Source of the DNA: Sporosarcina sp. P2
GTDB taxonomy: Bacteria > Bacillota > Bacilli > Bacillales_A > Planococcaceae
Reading direction: 5' to 3'
Assembly: GCF_002743255.1 (NCBI RefSeq)
Contig: NZ_PDYY01000005.1
Coordinates: 1 to 64,000, forward strand
Length of the DNA: 64,000 nucleotides
Below are positions 48,905-59,112 of the stretch, piece after piece (position 1 is the first letter of the stretch; every line of letters starts with the position of its first letter). The notes beneath the pieces were generated by a model. It did no database searches. It saw nothing but the letters and a program-made list of their open reading frames with translations, and was not told the DNA's origin. The position numbers were made by a program, and so were the translations under genes.

Positions 48905-50590
48905 TTATTTCCGTAATTTACGTACTAAATCTTCGTCAGGTGTAACGAACACAGTTTTCTGTTCAAAGTAAATGACGAAGCCTGGTTTTGCTCCTGAAGG
49001 CTTTTTCACATGACGAATTTGCGTGTAATCGACTGGGACGGAAGATGATTCCCGGGCTTTGCTGAAGTATGCAGAGAGTGCGGTTGCTTCTTCAATTGTT
49101 TGGACGTCTGGATCGGTGTCGTGAATGACGACGTGTGAGCCTGGTATGTCTTTTGTGTGAAGCCATATGTGATCCCGAGCGGCAAGTTTGAATGTCAGGT
49201 AGTCGTTTTGTTTGTTATTTTTCCCTACTGAGATCGGAATGCCAGTGGAAGAAACGAATGCTTCCGGTTTCGGTTTCTGTAGTTTTACTTTCTTTTTACT
49301 TCTACGAGCACGCATGAACCCAAGTTCTACTAGTTCTTGACGAATTTCTTCAATATCGATTGGTGAAGCTTGATATACTTGCTGTCTGACCATTTCGAAG
49401 TATTCGATGTCGTCTTTAGTTTTTTCAAGCTGTTCTGCAATTCGAATCAATGCTGTTTTTGCTTTTGAGTAACGCGAGAAGTAGCGTTGTGCGTTATCAA
49501 TTGGTGATTTTCTTGGATCGAGTGGAATTGTGACGGTTGTGCCTTGTTCATAATAATTCTCTACAGTCACTTCTTTATCGCCTTTATGCAGCATGTAGCT
49601 GTTCGCAGTCAATAATTCACCGTATAATTTCAATGTATCCAAGTCTTGCGCTGTCTCTTGTTCTTTTTGAAGTTTCTTTGTTTTGTTTTCCAATTTGGCA
49701 ATCTCATTTGATAACCAACGCTCTAGATCGATAGCTTGGGATTTTACGCGTTCCCGTTCTGCCCTAGCAAAATAGACTTTGTCCAGCAACTCACCTAAAG
49801 TGGAGAACGATTGAGTGATTCCTTGTGCATGGGTTAATGCAGTTGCGGAAAACAAAGTTTTTCTATCGTTTTCCACGGTAGTGGGTTTCATTGTACGTAA
49901 GCTGAAACTCTCAAGAAATGATCGCCACACAGTAAATGATTGATTATCATCCTGTAAACGATATAGCAATTCCGCAGCTGTTAATGGAGAAAAGCCTGCG
50001 AAATGCTGTACAATATCCTTTGGTTCTTGTAAAGAATCTACTATTGTATTGAATTCCGTCTCGGTTACTTTGAACGGGTCTACTTTGTCTTGTGGTGGTG
50101 CTGGAATATATGGCTGTCCAGGTAAAACAGTCCGGTAACTATTAACGGAAGGCGGTAAATGTTTCATACTGTCAATAATCATATCTCGTGAAGCGTCGAG
50201 TAAAATTAAGTTACTGTGTCGCCCCATGATTTCAATGACTAGCTTCCGTTCGATTTGGTCCCCCAATTCGTTTCGAGCCTGGACGTGAATATTCACAATC
50301 CGGTCATTCTCATGCTGTTCAATTGATGTAATCATTCCACCTTCAAGTTGCTTGCGTAATACCATACAAAACAACGGTGGCTCAGAAGGATTCGTTAACA
50401 CTTCATCAGTCAACTGTAATCGTGAAAATGAAGGGTGTAGCGATACTAATAATTTATGATTTTTATTATTAGCTCGGACTTGAAAAATGATTTCCTGTGA
50501 ATTCGGCTGATGAATCTTCGAAATCCGCCCCGTCTTCAGTTGCTGCAATTCGCTTACTATTGCTCTTGTAAATAAACCATCAAATGCCAT
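48905..50590 (-). CDS. rqcH: ribosome quality control factor RqcH (NFACT family)
   Basis: 561 residues. NFACT-N (about 1-200) with the conserved Asp96-Arg97 pair needed for Ala-tail synthesis, HhH region, coiled coil (about 280-430) and NFACT-R (about 440-540, SVGKNNKQNDYLTFK, DIWLHTKDIPGSHV-like). RqcH recruits tRNA(Ala) to stalled 50S subunits and adds poly-alanine degrons. Older annotations call it fibronectin-binding protein. AAGAGGA precedes the ATG at 50590. Confidence 0.95.
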   Translation of the reverse strand: MAFDGLFTRAIVSELQQLKTGRISKIHQPNSQEIIFQVRANNKNHKLLVSLHPSFSRLQLTDEVLTNPSEPPLFCMVLRKQLEGGMITSIEQHENDRIVNIHVQARNELGDQIERKLVIEIMGRHSNLILLDASRDMIIDSMKHLPPSVNSYRTVLPGQPYIPAPPQDKVDPFKVTETEFNTIVDSLQEPKDIVQHFAGFSPLTAAELLYRLQDDNQSFTVWRSFLESFSLRTMKPTTVENDRKTLFSATALTHAQGITQSFSTLGELLDKVYFARAERERVKSQAIDLERWLSNEIAKLENKTKKLQKEQETAQDLDTLKLYGELLTANSYMLHKGDKEVTVENYYEQGTTVTIPLDPRKSPIDNAQRYFSRYSKAKTALIRIAEQLEKTKDDIEYFEMVRQQVYQASPIDIEEIRQELVELGFMRARRSKKKVKLQKPKPEAFVSSTGIPISVGKNNKQNDYLTFKLAARDHIWLHTKDIPGSHVVIHDTDPDVQTIEEATALSAYFSKARESSSVPVDYTQIRHVKKPSGAKPGFVIYFEQKTVFVTPDEDLVRKLRK

Positions 50591-50644
50591 ACGGATTCCT
50601 CTTTCATATCGTTTTGTTCCATTTTAGCACTCATCGTATGATTA

Positions 50645-50653
50645 TGGTATAAT
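50645..50653 (+). promoter_or_regulatory. extended -10 promoter in the rqcH-gmk gap
   Basis: TGGTATAAT (TATAAT at 50648-50653) is an extended -10 box facing gmk; the -35 position (TAGCAC) is poor. It lies 338 bp before gmk, with a repeat element between. In the 400-bp gap (50591-50990) nothing else is recognised besides this and the repeat. Confidence 0.45.
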
Positions 50654-50742
50654 ATGAACAGATTGCACACATGGGCCTACGTAGTCTAATCAGACAATTT
50701 TGTATTAATACTTCTTTCAATTTTAAAAATATAGGATATCTA

Positions 50743-50908
50743 GTTGATTTTCGTTTCAGGTGGGCGACTCCTGCGGGAATAGCAATTACTTCTGCGATTA
50801 TAAGCGAAGCGTTATGAGCATGAGCCTTGAGACCCCGCAGGTAGCGAAGCGGACGAGGAGGCTCAAGCCATGCCCGCGGAAAGCGTCCCACCTGGAACGG
50901 AAATCAAC
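50743..50908. repeat. dispersed palindromic element, full-length 166-bp copy
   Basis: The termini are 27-nt inverted repeats with few mismatches: GTTGATTTTCGTTTCAGGTG at the left and, read on the other strand, GTTGATTTCCGTTCCAGGTG from the right. A nested palindrome CCTGCGGG...CCCGCAGG and the family core (GCGATTATAAGCGAAGCGTT) lie inside. It is the best-preserved copy of the five in the window. Confidence 0.85.
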
Positions 50909-50957
50909 GGTGCTATCTGCTTTAATTGTCTGGTGTATAGGTTATAGTTAGGTATGA

Positions 50958-51608
<651 letters not shown>

Positions 51609-51611
51609 ACT

Positions 51612-51836
51612 ATGTTATATCCATCAGTTGATTCACTAAAAGGAAAAGTTGATTCTAAATACACTCTGGTTACACTGGCAGCTAAGCGCGCACGTGAACT
51701 ACAAGAAAAACAGAACGAATCACTTCATTCATACCGATCAGTAAAAAGTGTTGGTAGGGCTCTTGAAGAAGTGGCAGCGGGCGTCTTAATCAACATAGCA
51801 GCAGATGAATCAATTATTTATGAAGACGAAGTTTGA
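51612..51836 (+). CDS. rpoZ: RNA polymerase omega subunit
   Basis: 74 residues, beginning MLYPSVDSL with the conserved [15 protein letters not shown] helix. It stabilises beta-prime assembly. GGAGGGAG precedes the ATG. Cotranscribed with gmk. Confidence 0.95.
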   Translation: MLYPSVDSLKGKVDSKYTLVTLAAKRARELQEKQNESLHSYRSVKSVGRALEEVAAGVLINIAADESIIYEDEV

Positions 51837-51849
51837 TTTGAAATAAAAA

Positions 51850-51896
51850 ACAACTCCCTTGGAATTCAACCGTTCTCAGGGAGTTTATTATTTTTA
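51850..51896 (+). terminator. terminator of gmk-rpoZ
   Basis: AACTCCCT pairs with AGGGAGTT around a long loop, followed by TATTATTTTT; the T run is interrupted. Confidence 0.6.
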
Positions 51897-51913
51897 GAAA
51901 GGACGAGAGTTCC

Positions 51914-53134
51914 ATGAAGATAGATAATAAAAATATTTTACTCTGCGTAACAGGTGGTATTGCGGTTTATAAAGCTGTTGCACTCGTCAGCAAATTAAGT
52001 CAGACAGGCGCGAATGTAAAAGTTGTGATGACTGATTCTGCGAAAGAATTTGTTCAGCCATTATCCTTTCAAGTCATGTCAAGAAACGATGTGTATTTTG
52101 ATACATTTGATGAAAAAGATTCCCGTGTCATTGCGCATATTGATTTAGCAGACTGGGCAGATTTAGTAGTCGTTGCGCCTGCAACAGCTAACGTAATTGG
52201 CAAGCTTGCACACGGAATTGCAGATGATATGGTAACGACTATTTTACTTGCAACACAAGCAGACGTTTGGATTGCGCCTGCAATGAATGTACATATGTAT
52301 GCCCATCCCGCTGTCATGCGTAATATAGATCAATTGCATAGGGATGGCTATCAGTTTATCGAACCGTCAGAAGGTTTTTTAGCTTGCGGTTATGTGGGTA
52401 AGGGGCGTTTAGAAGAGCCCGAAAAAATTACGGAGTTAATTTGCAAGCATTTTAATGAAGGATCTTATCAACCTTTATGTGGTAAAAAAGTTGTGATTAC
52501 AGCTGGTCCGACTCGTGAACGTATAGATCCTGTCCGCTATGTATCTAATTTTTCAAGTGGCAAAATGGGCTACGCAATGGCGGAGGCAGCACAGAAGCTG
52601 GGTGCACAGACTGTACTCATTTCAGGACCGGTCGAGCTATCGGTTCCATCAGGCGTCCATGTGATCCATGTAGAAAGTGCTGCTGAAATGTTCGATGCTG
52701 TAATCAGTCAGTATGATGATGCGTCCATTGTAGTAAAATCGGCAGCTGTTGCAGATTATCGACCGAAAAACATACATGATCAAAAAATGAAGAAAAAAGA
52801 TGGCGATGATGTACTGGAATTAGAGCGGACGACTGACATCCTAAAAACACTTGGAAAACGCAAAGAAAATCAATTGCTAATTGGCTTTGCAGCTGAAACG
52901 ACGGATGCGATTGCCTACGGACAGAAAAAATTAGAATCTAAAAATCTAGATTATATTATCGTCAATGATGTCACGGATCCTGGTGGCGGATTTGGCAGTG
53001 AAACAAATGTTGTGACATTGATTTCTAGAGAAGGAGAAACTATTCCTTTTGCCGCCATGCCAAAAACTCAACTGGCCGAACGGTTATTTGAAACCATCCT
53101 TCAGCATGAAAGTAGTAAACTGCATGATTGCTGA
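51914..53134 (+). CDS. coaBC: bifunctional phosphopantothenoylcysteine decarboxylase/synthetase
   Basis: 406 residues. The N-terminal CoaC flavoprotein domain (1 to about 185) has catalytic His75 (AHIDLADWAD) and Cys158 (LACGYVGKGRL). The C-terminal CoaB domain (about 190-400) carries ITAGPTRERIDPVR. It makes 4'-phosphopantetheine from phosphopantothenate. AAAGGACGAG lies upstream. Its 3' end overlaps priA by 11 bp. Confidence 0.96.
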   Translation: MKIDNKNILLCVTGGIAVYKAVALVSKLSQTGANVKVVMTDSAKEFVQPLSFQVMSRNDVYFDTFDEKDSRVIAHIDLADWADLVVVAPATANVIGKLAHGIADDMVTTILLATQADVWIAPAMNVHMYAHPAVMRNIDQLHRDGYQFIEPSEGFLACGYVGKGRLEEPEKITELICKHFNEGSYQPLCGKKVVITAGPTRERIDPVRYVSNFSSGKMGYAMAEAAQKLGAQTVLISGPVELSVPSGVHVIHVESAAEMFDAVISQYDDASIVVKSAAVADYRPKNIHDQKMKKKDGDDVLELERTTDILKTLGKRKENQLLIGFAAETTDAIAYGQKKLESKNLDYIIVNDVTDPGGGFGSETNVVTLISREGETIPFAAMPKTQLAERLFETILQHESSKLHDC

Positions 53135-55532
53135 AGTCATTGTAGATGTAGCGGCCTATCCGATTGACCGGCCATTTGATTATGTAGTACCTATCGATTG
53201 GGAACATGTGATGGAGCCGGGTTTACGGGTAAAAGTACCTTTTGGTCCACGAAAAGTAGCAGGCTATGTGACGGGTATCAAAGTAGAAAGCCAACTAGAC
53301 CAAAATAAAATTAAACCGCTCGCGGAGATTATAGATTTAGAGCCGGTGCTGTCTGCGGAATTATTAGCTTTGTCGAAATGGTTGGCAACGGAAACGATCG
53401 CCTATGAAATCGATGCACTGCAAGTCATGTTACCAGCAGCTATGCGTGCTAAATATGAAAAGATTATGACTGTCATCAAACCAGATGAGCTTGATGAATC
53501 ATTCCGCGCGTTTTTAGGCAATCGCAAACAAATCACCTTAAAAGCACTTCAAGATGCGAATTTATTAAATGAAGTAAAGAAATATAATAAACTAGGAATT
53601 GTCGAAATTGATACGGCGATCAAACAGAAAACCAAAATGAAAAAAGTGCGAATGATTCATGTGCCGGATGCGAAACAACTTGAAATGGCGTTAGAAGAAG
53701 TACATCCAAATGCAAAAAAACAACAAGAACTACTTCGTTGGCTGTTGCAGCATCCGACAGAAACAATAGAAGCGAGTAAAATCCTCGATGAATCCGGAGT
53801 TACCGCTACTGTATTGAAATCACTTGTAGATAAAGAGATAGTAGAACAATCGCAAGTGGAAGTGTACCGAGAATTAGAAACACCCAAAATGCAAGATAGT
53901 GGCAAGCCGGAACAACTAACAGACGAACAGCAAGTAGCCCTTTCCGCTATTGAACAGTCGAGTGACAACAATATTCAGGAAACCTTTTTACTTCATGGTA
54001 TTACAGGAAGTGGTAAGACGGAAGTTTATTTACAGGCTATCGATCACGTGTTGAAGCAAGGGAAAGAAGCGATTGTGCTAGTGCCTGAGATCGCATTGAC
54101 ACCTCAAATGACGGCTAGATTTAAAGGGCGTTTTGGGGAATTAGTTGCGGTTTTGCATAGCGGTTTATCTGCGGGCGAAAAGTATGATGAATGGCGCCGA
54201 ATCCATCGTGGTGAAGTGAAAGTTGCAATTGGTGCACGTTCAGCAGTATTTGCTCCCTTCATGAATTTAGGATTATTGATTCTCGATGAAGAACACGAGA
54301 CTACCTATAAACAGGAAGAGTCACCCAGGTATCATGCACGTGATGTAGCGATTTGGCGTGCTGAATACTATCAATGTCCTGTTATATTAGGAAGTGCGAC
54401 ACCGTCATTGGAGTCTTATGCTAGGGCTTCCAAAGGGGTGTATTCATTATTAACATTATCCAAACGAGCCAAAAACCAATCTTTGCCAAGTGTTGAAGTG
54501 GTAGATATGCGAGAAGAACTAAAAGTAGGAAACCGTTCGATGTTTTCTGTAGCGCTTGCTGAAGGGATTCGCGAACGATTAGCAAGGAAAGAACAAATTG
54601 TCCTGCTGCTTAATAAACGTGGGTTTTCGAGCTTCGTTCTCTGCCGTGATTGCGGAACAGTTGTCGAATGTCCAAACTGTGATATTTCATTGACGTACCA
54701 CCGTGCCAGTGAAAGTTTAAAATGCCATTATTGTGGCCATGAAGAACCGGTACCTTCCGAATGTCCGGAATGTACAAGCGAGCATATTCGGTTTTTTGGA
54801 ACAGGAACACAAAAAGCGCAAGAAGAATTATATAAATTGGTACCTGAAGCCCGCGTAATACGGATGGATATCGATACGACGAATACAAAAGGTGCCCATG
54901 AACGTTTGCTATATGATTTTGGTGAAGGAAAAGCAGATATTTTACTTGGAACACAAATGATAGCCAAAGGACTGGATTTTCCGCGTATAACTTTAGTAGG
55001 CGTATTGGCAGCTGACACATCTCTCCATTTGGCCGATTTCCGCGCTGCCGAGAAAACATTCCAATTATTGACGCAAGTGAGTGGTAGGGCCGGTCGTGAT
55101 CAATTACCTGGTGAAGTAGTCATTCAGACATATGATCCTGAGCACTACGCAATTGAATTATCCAAAACACAAGATTTTGTACCTTTTTACGAAATGGAAA
55201 TGGATAGAAGAAGACAACTTGGTTATCCACCGTACTATTACGTGACGGTTGTACAGTTTAGTCATGAAGATGTATTAAAAGCAGCTGACTATGCACACAA
55301 AGGCACTGAATTTATGGCGGAGCGACTATCACAAGGCACAGTCATCATTGGACCGACAGCAGCTGCTATCAGTCGTCTCAACAATAGATATCGATACCAA
55401 TGTTTGATAAAATACAAACGTGAACCCGCACTTATACCGGTTCTGCAACAACTTTTGAAACACTACAAAACAAGTTGGGCAAAAGATGGCTTGGTCATGT
55501 CGATTAACCGTGAACCAACATCGATCTTTTGA
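53124..55532 (+). CDS. priA: primosomal replication restart helicase PriA
   Basis: 802 residues from ATG 53124 (MIAEVIVDVAAYPIDRPFDY), matching the family N-terminus; a longer open frame inside coaBC is not used. 3'-DNA-binding domain, helicase with Walker A GITGSGKTE (about 291-299) and DEEH box, and an eight-cysteine zinc module (CRDCG...CPNCD...CHYCG...CPEC, from about 507). It restarts stalled forks by loading DnaD/DnaB/DnaI. Confidence 0.96.
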   Translation: MIAEVIVDVAAYPIDRPFDYVVPIDWEHVMEPGLRVKVPFGPRKVAGYVTGIKVESQLDQNKIKPLAEIIDLEPVLSAELLALSKWLATETIAYEIDALQVMLPAAMRAKYEKIMTVIKPDELDESFRAFLGNRKQITLKALQDANLLNEVKKYNKLGIVEIDTAIKQKTKMKKVRMIHVPDAKQLEMALEEVHPNAKKQQELLRWLLQHPTETIEASKILDESGVTATVLKSLVDKEIVEQSQVEVYRELETPKMQDSGKPEQLTDEQQVALSAIEQSSDNNIQETFLLHGITGSGKTEVYLQAIDHVLKQGKEAIVLVPEIALTPQMTARFKGRFGELVAVLHSGLSAGEKYDEWRRIHRGEVKVAIGARSAVFAPFMNLGLLILDEEHETTYKQEESPRYHARDVAIWRAEYYQCPVILGSATPSLESYARASKGVYSLLTLSKRAKNQSLPSVEVVDMREELKVGNRSMFSVALAEGIRERLARKEQIVLLLNKRGFSSFVLCRDCGTVVECPNCDISLTYHRASESLKCHYCGHEEPVPSECPECTSEHIRFFGTGTQKAQEELYKLVPEARVIRMDIDTTNTKGAHERLLYDFGEGKADILLGTQMIAKGLDFPRITLVGVLAADTSLHLADFRAAEKTFQLLTQVSGRAGRDQLPGEVVIQTYDPEHYAIELSKTQDFVPFYEMEMDRRRQLGYPPYYYVTVVQFSHEDVLKAADYAHKGTEFMAERLSQGTVIIGPTAAAISRLNNRYRYQCLIKYKREPALIPVLQQLLKHYKTSWAKDGLVMSINREPTSIF

Positions 55533-55561
55533 CCTTTCTACGAAGAAATGAGGAAATTATT

Positions 55562-56053
55562 TTGACTATATTAACTATCATTAAGCACCCATCATCTATT
55601 CTCACGACTCCATGTGAGGAAGTGACTGTATTTGATGATGAATTGGGTATCTTACTAGATAATATGCATGAAACGATGATTGAACATGACGGCGTGGGTA
55701 TAGCTGCTCCACAAGTTGGTAAATCGATTCGTGTGGCAATAGTAGACTTCGATGAAGGACAAGATATTATTGAAATGATCAATCCTGTCGTCACGGCAAC
55801 TGGAGGATCTGAAGTAGAAGTAGAAGGATGCTTAAGTTTCCCTGGATTGTTCGGAGAAGTAGAGCGTCCTTTCCATGTAAGGATTGAAGCACAAGAACGT
55901 AGTGGTAAGTTATATGAATTAGAAGCAGAAGGCTATGAAGCGCGTGCAATCTTACATGAGATCGATCATTTGAACGGCGTTCTATTTGATAAGAAGATTC
56001 AACGTGTCGTTGATCCATCTGAATTCGAAGACGAAGAGGAGGATGACGAATGA
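55562..56053 (+). CDS. def: peptide deformylase
   Basis: 163 residues from TTG 55562 ([13 protein letters not shown]), with GAGGAAA eight bases upstream; the open frame extends 11 codons further without a site. The three metal/catalytic motifs are GVGIAAPQ (44-51), EGCLS (88-92) and HEIDH (132-136). An acidic C-terminal tail follows. It removes formyl from new proteins. It overlaps fmt as ATGA. Confidence 0.95.
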   Translation: MTILTIIKHPSSILTTPCEEVTVFDDELGILLDNMHETMIEHDGVGIAAPQVGKSIRVAIVDFDEGQDIIEMINPVVTATGGSEVEVEGCLSFPGLFGEVERPFHVRIEAQERSGKLYELEAEGYEARAILHEIDHLNGVLFDKKIQRVVDPSEFEDEEEDDE

Positions 56054-56988
56054 CAAAAATCATTTTTATGGGGACGCCTGAATTTTCTGTAGGTGTTTTG
56101 AAGATGCTATACAATGAGGGATATGAGATTCTTGCCGTCGTGACACAACCGGATCGTCCAGTTGGCCGTAAGCGCGTATTGACTCCACCTCCTGTAAAGG
56201 AAGAAGCGGTGCGTTTAGGACTTCCTATCATTCAACCTGAGAAGCTAAAAGGCTCTGCAGAGTTACAGGAAATCCTCGAACTGCAACCTGATTTAATAGT
56301 AACCGCTGCATTCGGTCAATTGCTTCCGAATGATCTTCTCGTGGCGCCTAAACTCGGCTGTATAAATGTTCATGCTTCTTTATTACCTAACTATCGTGGA
56401 GGCGCACCGATTCATCAGGCTGTTATCGATGGCCAAAAGGAAACGGGTGTCACGATCATGTACATGGCGGAGAAACTGGATGCAGGTGATATCATTTCAC
56501 AAGTTACCACTCCAATTGATGAAACAGATGATACGGGAACGATGTTTGCAAAACTATCTGTAGCAGGAACAACATTATTAAAAGAAACATTACCATCGAT
56601 CATTGAAGGCACGAATGAGCGTATAGTACAGGATGAGACGCAAGTAACGTTTGCTAGAAACATCTCGAGAGAACAGGAACGAATTGATTGGACAAACTCA
56701 GCTAGATCCATCTATAACCAAGTACGGGGGTTACACCCTTGGCCTGTCGCCTATACAAAGTTTGCTGGTGATCAAGTGAAAATTTGGTGGACCCAGTTGG
56801 AAGAACAAGTTTCAGATGCACCACCTGGAGAAATTATCGGTTTGGAAAAGGACCGTATTATTGTGCAGACAGGTGAAGGAGCATTAGCAATTACCGATTT
56901 ACAACCAGCAGGAAAAAAACGAATGACAGCTACCGTATTCTTAAATGGAATCGGATCCAAATGGCAAGTGGGAGACACGTTTGAATGA
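56050..56988 (+). CDS. fmt: methionyl-tRNA formyltransferase
   Basis: 312 residues. The N-terminal formyltransferase fold carries [16 protein letters not shown]; the C-terminal OB-like tRNA-binding domain begins at about 205. It formylates initiator Met-tRNA using 10-formyl-THF. It overlaps def and rsmB by 4 bp each. Confidence 0.97.
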   Translation: MTKIIFMGTPEFSVGVLKMLYNEGYEILAVVTQPDRPVGRKRVLTPPPVKEEAVRLGLPIIQPEKLKGSAELQEILELQPDLIVTAAFGQLLPNDLLVAPKLGCINVHASLLPNYRGGAPIHQAVIDGQKETGVTIMYMAEKLDAGDIISQVTTPIDETDDTGTMFAKLSVAGTTLLKETLPSIIEGTNERIVQDETQVTFARNISREQERIDWTNSARSIYNQVRGLHPWPVAYTKFAGDQVKIWWTQLEEQVSDAPPGEIIGLEKDRIIVQTGEGALAITDLQPAGKKRMTATVFLNGIGSKWQVGDTFE

Positions 56989-58325
56989 CAAATTATAAAA
57001 AGAAAATTTGGCGCGGTAATGTACGTGACGCGGCATTATCCATGTTGATGCAAATTGAAGAAGAGCAAGCGTATAGTAATTTATTGCTTCATAAAACGAT
57101 TGAAATTTATAAACTTCAACCAAAAGACCGTGCGTTATTGACGGAACTAACTTACGGTACATTACAACAACAAATGACACTGGATTATTATTTAGCACCA
57201 TTTGTTAGAGGGAAACTACAACCATGGGTACGACAGCTACTTCGTCTGTCCGTTTATCAAATCATTTACTTATCTAAAATTCCTGAGCACGCCGTTGTCA
57301 ATGAAGCAGTGAAAATTGCGAATAAGCGTGGACACAAAGGTGTTTCATCCATGGTCAATGGTATATTGCGCTCGATTTTGCGTGAAGGCGTACCTTCTTT
57401 AGATGAAATAGATGACCCTGTTACTCGTTTGTCTATAGAGACAAGTCACCCTGAATGGTTGATCCGAAGATGGATTGAGCAATACGGCATGGAAGAAGCA
57501 ACCGCTGCGGCAGTTGTCAATAATCAGCCACCCATCACGACTGCTCGAATCAATAGAACGAAAACCAATATAGGTGAAGTAATCGGCTTGCTGAAAAAAG
57601 AAGGGATTACTGCAATAGCTGGCACTCTTTCTGACAGCAGTATCCAAGTAGAGTCAGGTAATCTCGCTTCCACAGAAGTGTTTAAACAAGGTTTGCTGAC
57701 AATTCAAGACGAGAGTTCTATGCTTCCGGCTATCGCATTACAAGTGGAGCCAGGTATGCGTGTACTAGATATGTGTGCGGCTCCCGGCGGCAAGACCACA
57801 CATATTGCAGAACGTATGAAAAACGATGGCGAAATTCAAGCACATGATCTGCACCCCCATAAATTACGATTAATTGAACAAAATGCAGAGCGTCTCGGGT
57901 TGACTTCCATTCATACAAATAGTGGGGATAGCCGAGAGTTATTGAAAACATATGAACCTCAATCTTTCGACAGGGTGTTAGTAGATGCGCCGTGTAGCGG
58001 GCTAGGGGTTATTCGCAGAAAGCCTGAAATTAAATATAAAAAAACTTTACAAGATATTGAAAATCTGACAGTCATTCAAAAAGAACTACTTGAAGTTGCC
58101 TGTCAGTTGGTCAAAAAAGACGGACTTTTAGTATATAGTACATGCACGATTGATAAGTCAGAAAATGAAGAGATAGTGGAATGGTTCTTGAGAGAGCAAC
58201 CTGACTTTGCACTCGTCCCGCACCATATTCAGGAAGATGACAATGATTCTCAATACTTACAAATATTACCACACGACCATCAAACTGACGGTTTCTTTGT
58301 AGCGACGTTACAAAGAATTCACTAA
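56985..58325 (+). CDS. rsmB: 16S rRNA m5C967 methyltransferase RsmB
   Basis: 446 residues. N-terminal NusB-like RNA-binding domain, then a SAM methyltransferase with [27 protein letters not shown] and the catalytic cysteine in [12 protein letters not shown]. In B. subtilis rlmN follows; here prpC starts after 28 bp. Confidence 0.95.
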   Translation: MTNYKKKIWRGNVRDAALSMLMQIEEEQAYSNLLLHKTIEIYKLQPKDRALLTELTYGTLQQQMTLDYYLAPFVRGKLQPWVRQLLRLSVYQIIYLSKIPEHAVVNEAVKIANKRGHKGVSSMVNGILRSILREGVPSLDEIDDPVTRLSIETSHPEWLIRRWIEQYGMEEATAAAVVNNQPPITTARINRTKTNIGEVIGLLKKEGITAIAGTLSDSSIQVESGNLASTEVFKQGLLTIQDESSMLPAIALQVEPGMRVLDMCAAPGGKTTHIAERMKNDGEIQAHDLHPHKLRLIEQNAERLGLTSIHTNSGDSRELLKTYEPQSFDRVLVDAPCSGLGVIRRKPEIKYKKTLQDIENLTVIQKELLEVACQLVKKDGLLVYSTCTIDKSENEEIVEWFLREQPDFALVPHHIQEDDNDSQYLQILPHDHQTDGFFVATLQRIH

Positions 58326-58353
58326 CCTGACCAATTGGAATGGAGGGTAGCCT

Positions 58354-59112
58354 ATGGAATATGAAATACGGTCAGACACAGGACGAAAGCGAACTGTCAA
58401 TGAAGATGAAGCCGCCGTATTCGTTCATCCTGAAATGCAGACGGTACTTGCAGTTATTGCTGATGGAATGGGCGGTCATAAAGGCGGAGATTATGCCAGT
58501 TCCACAGCGGTGCGTATGATAGGCGAGCGATTCATGTCCGCCGACGAAGAAGTCGTAACAAAGCAGGATTGGATTGACTTGTTGTATGATGCGGTGGTCG
58601 ATATTAACCAGTTATTGTATACAACTGCCCAAGCAGATGCCACGTATAAAGGCATGGGTACTACGCTAGACCTTGCACTAATATTGGATGATCACTGTGT
58701 AGTTTTTCATGTGGGCGACAGCCGAATTTATCAAGTGACAGGCAAAGCGATTCGCCAAATAACAAAGGACCATTCTTTTGTTAATGTGTTGATTGATAGC
58801 GGAGAAATTACGGAACAAGAAGCCGAAGTCCATCCGCAACGGAATTGGATTATGAAAGCGGTCGGTTCAGAGAAATCTATTGTACCTGATCGCTACTCAT
58901 TTTCATTATTGTCACAGTCGTATGTATTACTTTGTACAGATGGTTTAAGCAATAAAGTCGAAAAGGAAACTATGCTCGATATTATGTCAAAGCAAAGTTC
59001 TTTAGCAGACAAAGCAGATGAGTTCATTGCCTTGGCGAACCAGCGTGGTGGGGAAGACAATATTACAGTAATATTGCTGGCTATACCTGAAATTGAGGTG
59101 ACTCCGGTATGA
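58354..59112 (+). CDS. prpC: PP2C-type serine/threonine phosphatase PrpC
   Basis: 252 residues. PPM metal-binding motifs: NEDEA, ADGMGGHKGGDYAS, GDSRIY, DGLSN and GGEDNITV. It reverses phosphorylation by PrkC (targets include EF-Tu, EF-G and CpgA in B. subtilis). GGAGGG precedes the ATG. Overlaps prkC as ATGA. Confidence 0.96.
   Translation: MEYEIRSDTGRKRTVNEDEAAVFVHPEMQTVLAVIADGMGGHKGGDYASSTAVRMIGERFMSADEEVVTKQDWIDLLYDAVVDINQLLYTTAQADATYKGMGTTLDLALILDDHCVVFHVGDSRIYQVTGKAIRQITKDHSFVNVLIDSGEITEQEAEVHPQRNWIMKAVGSEKSIVPDRYSFSLLSQSYVLLCTDGLSNKVEKETMLDIMSKQSSLADKADEFIALANQRGGEDNITVILLAIPEIEVTPV

Noticed and set aside
50631-50951. Short frames on both strands in the rqcH-gmk gap
   Set aside because: They are readings of the palindromic element.
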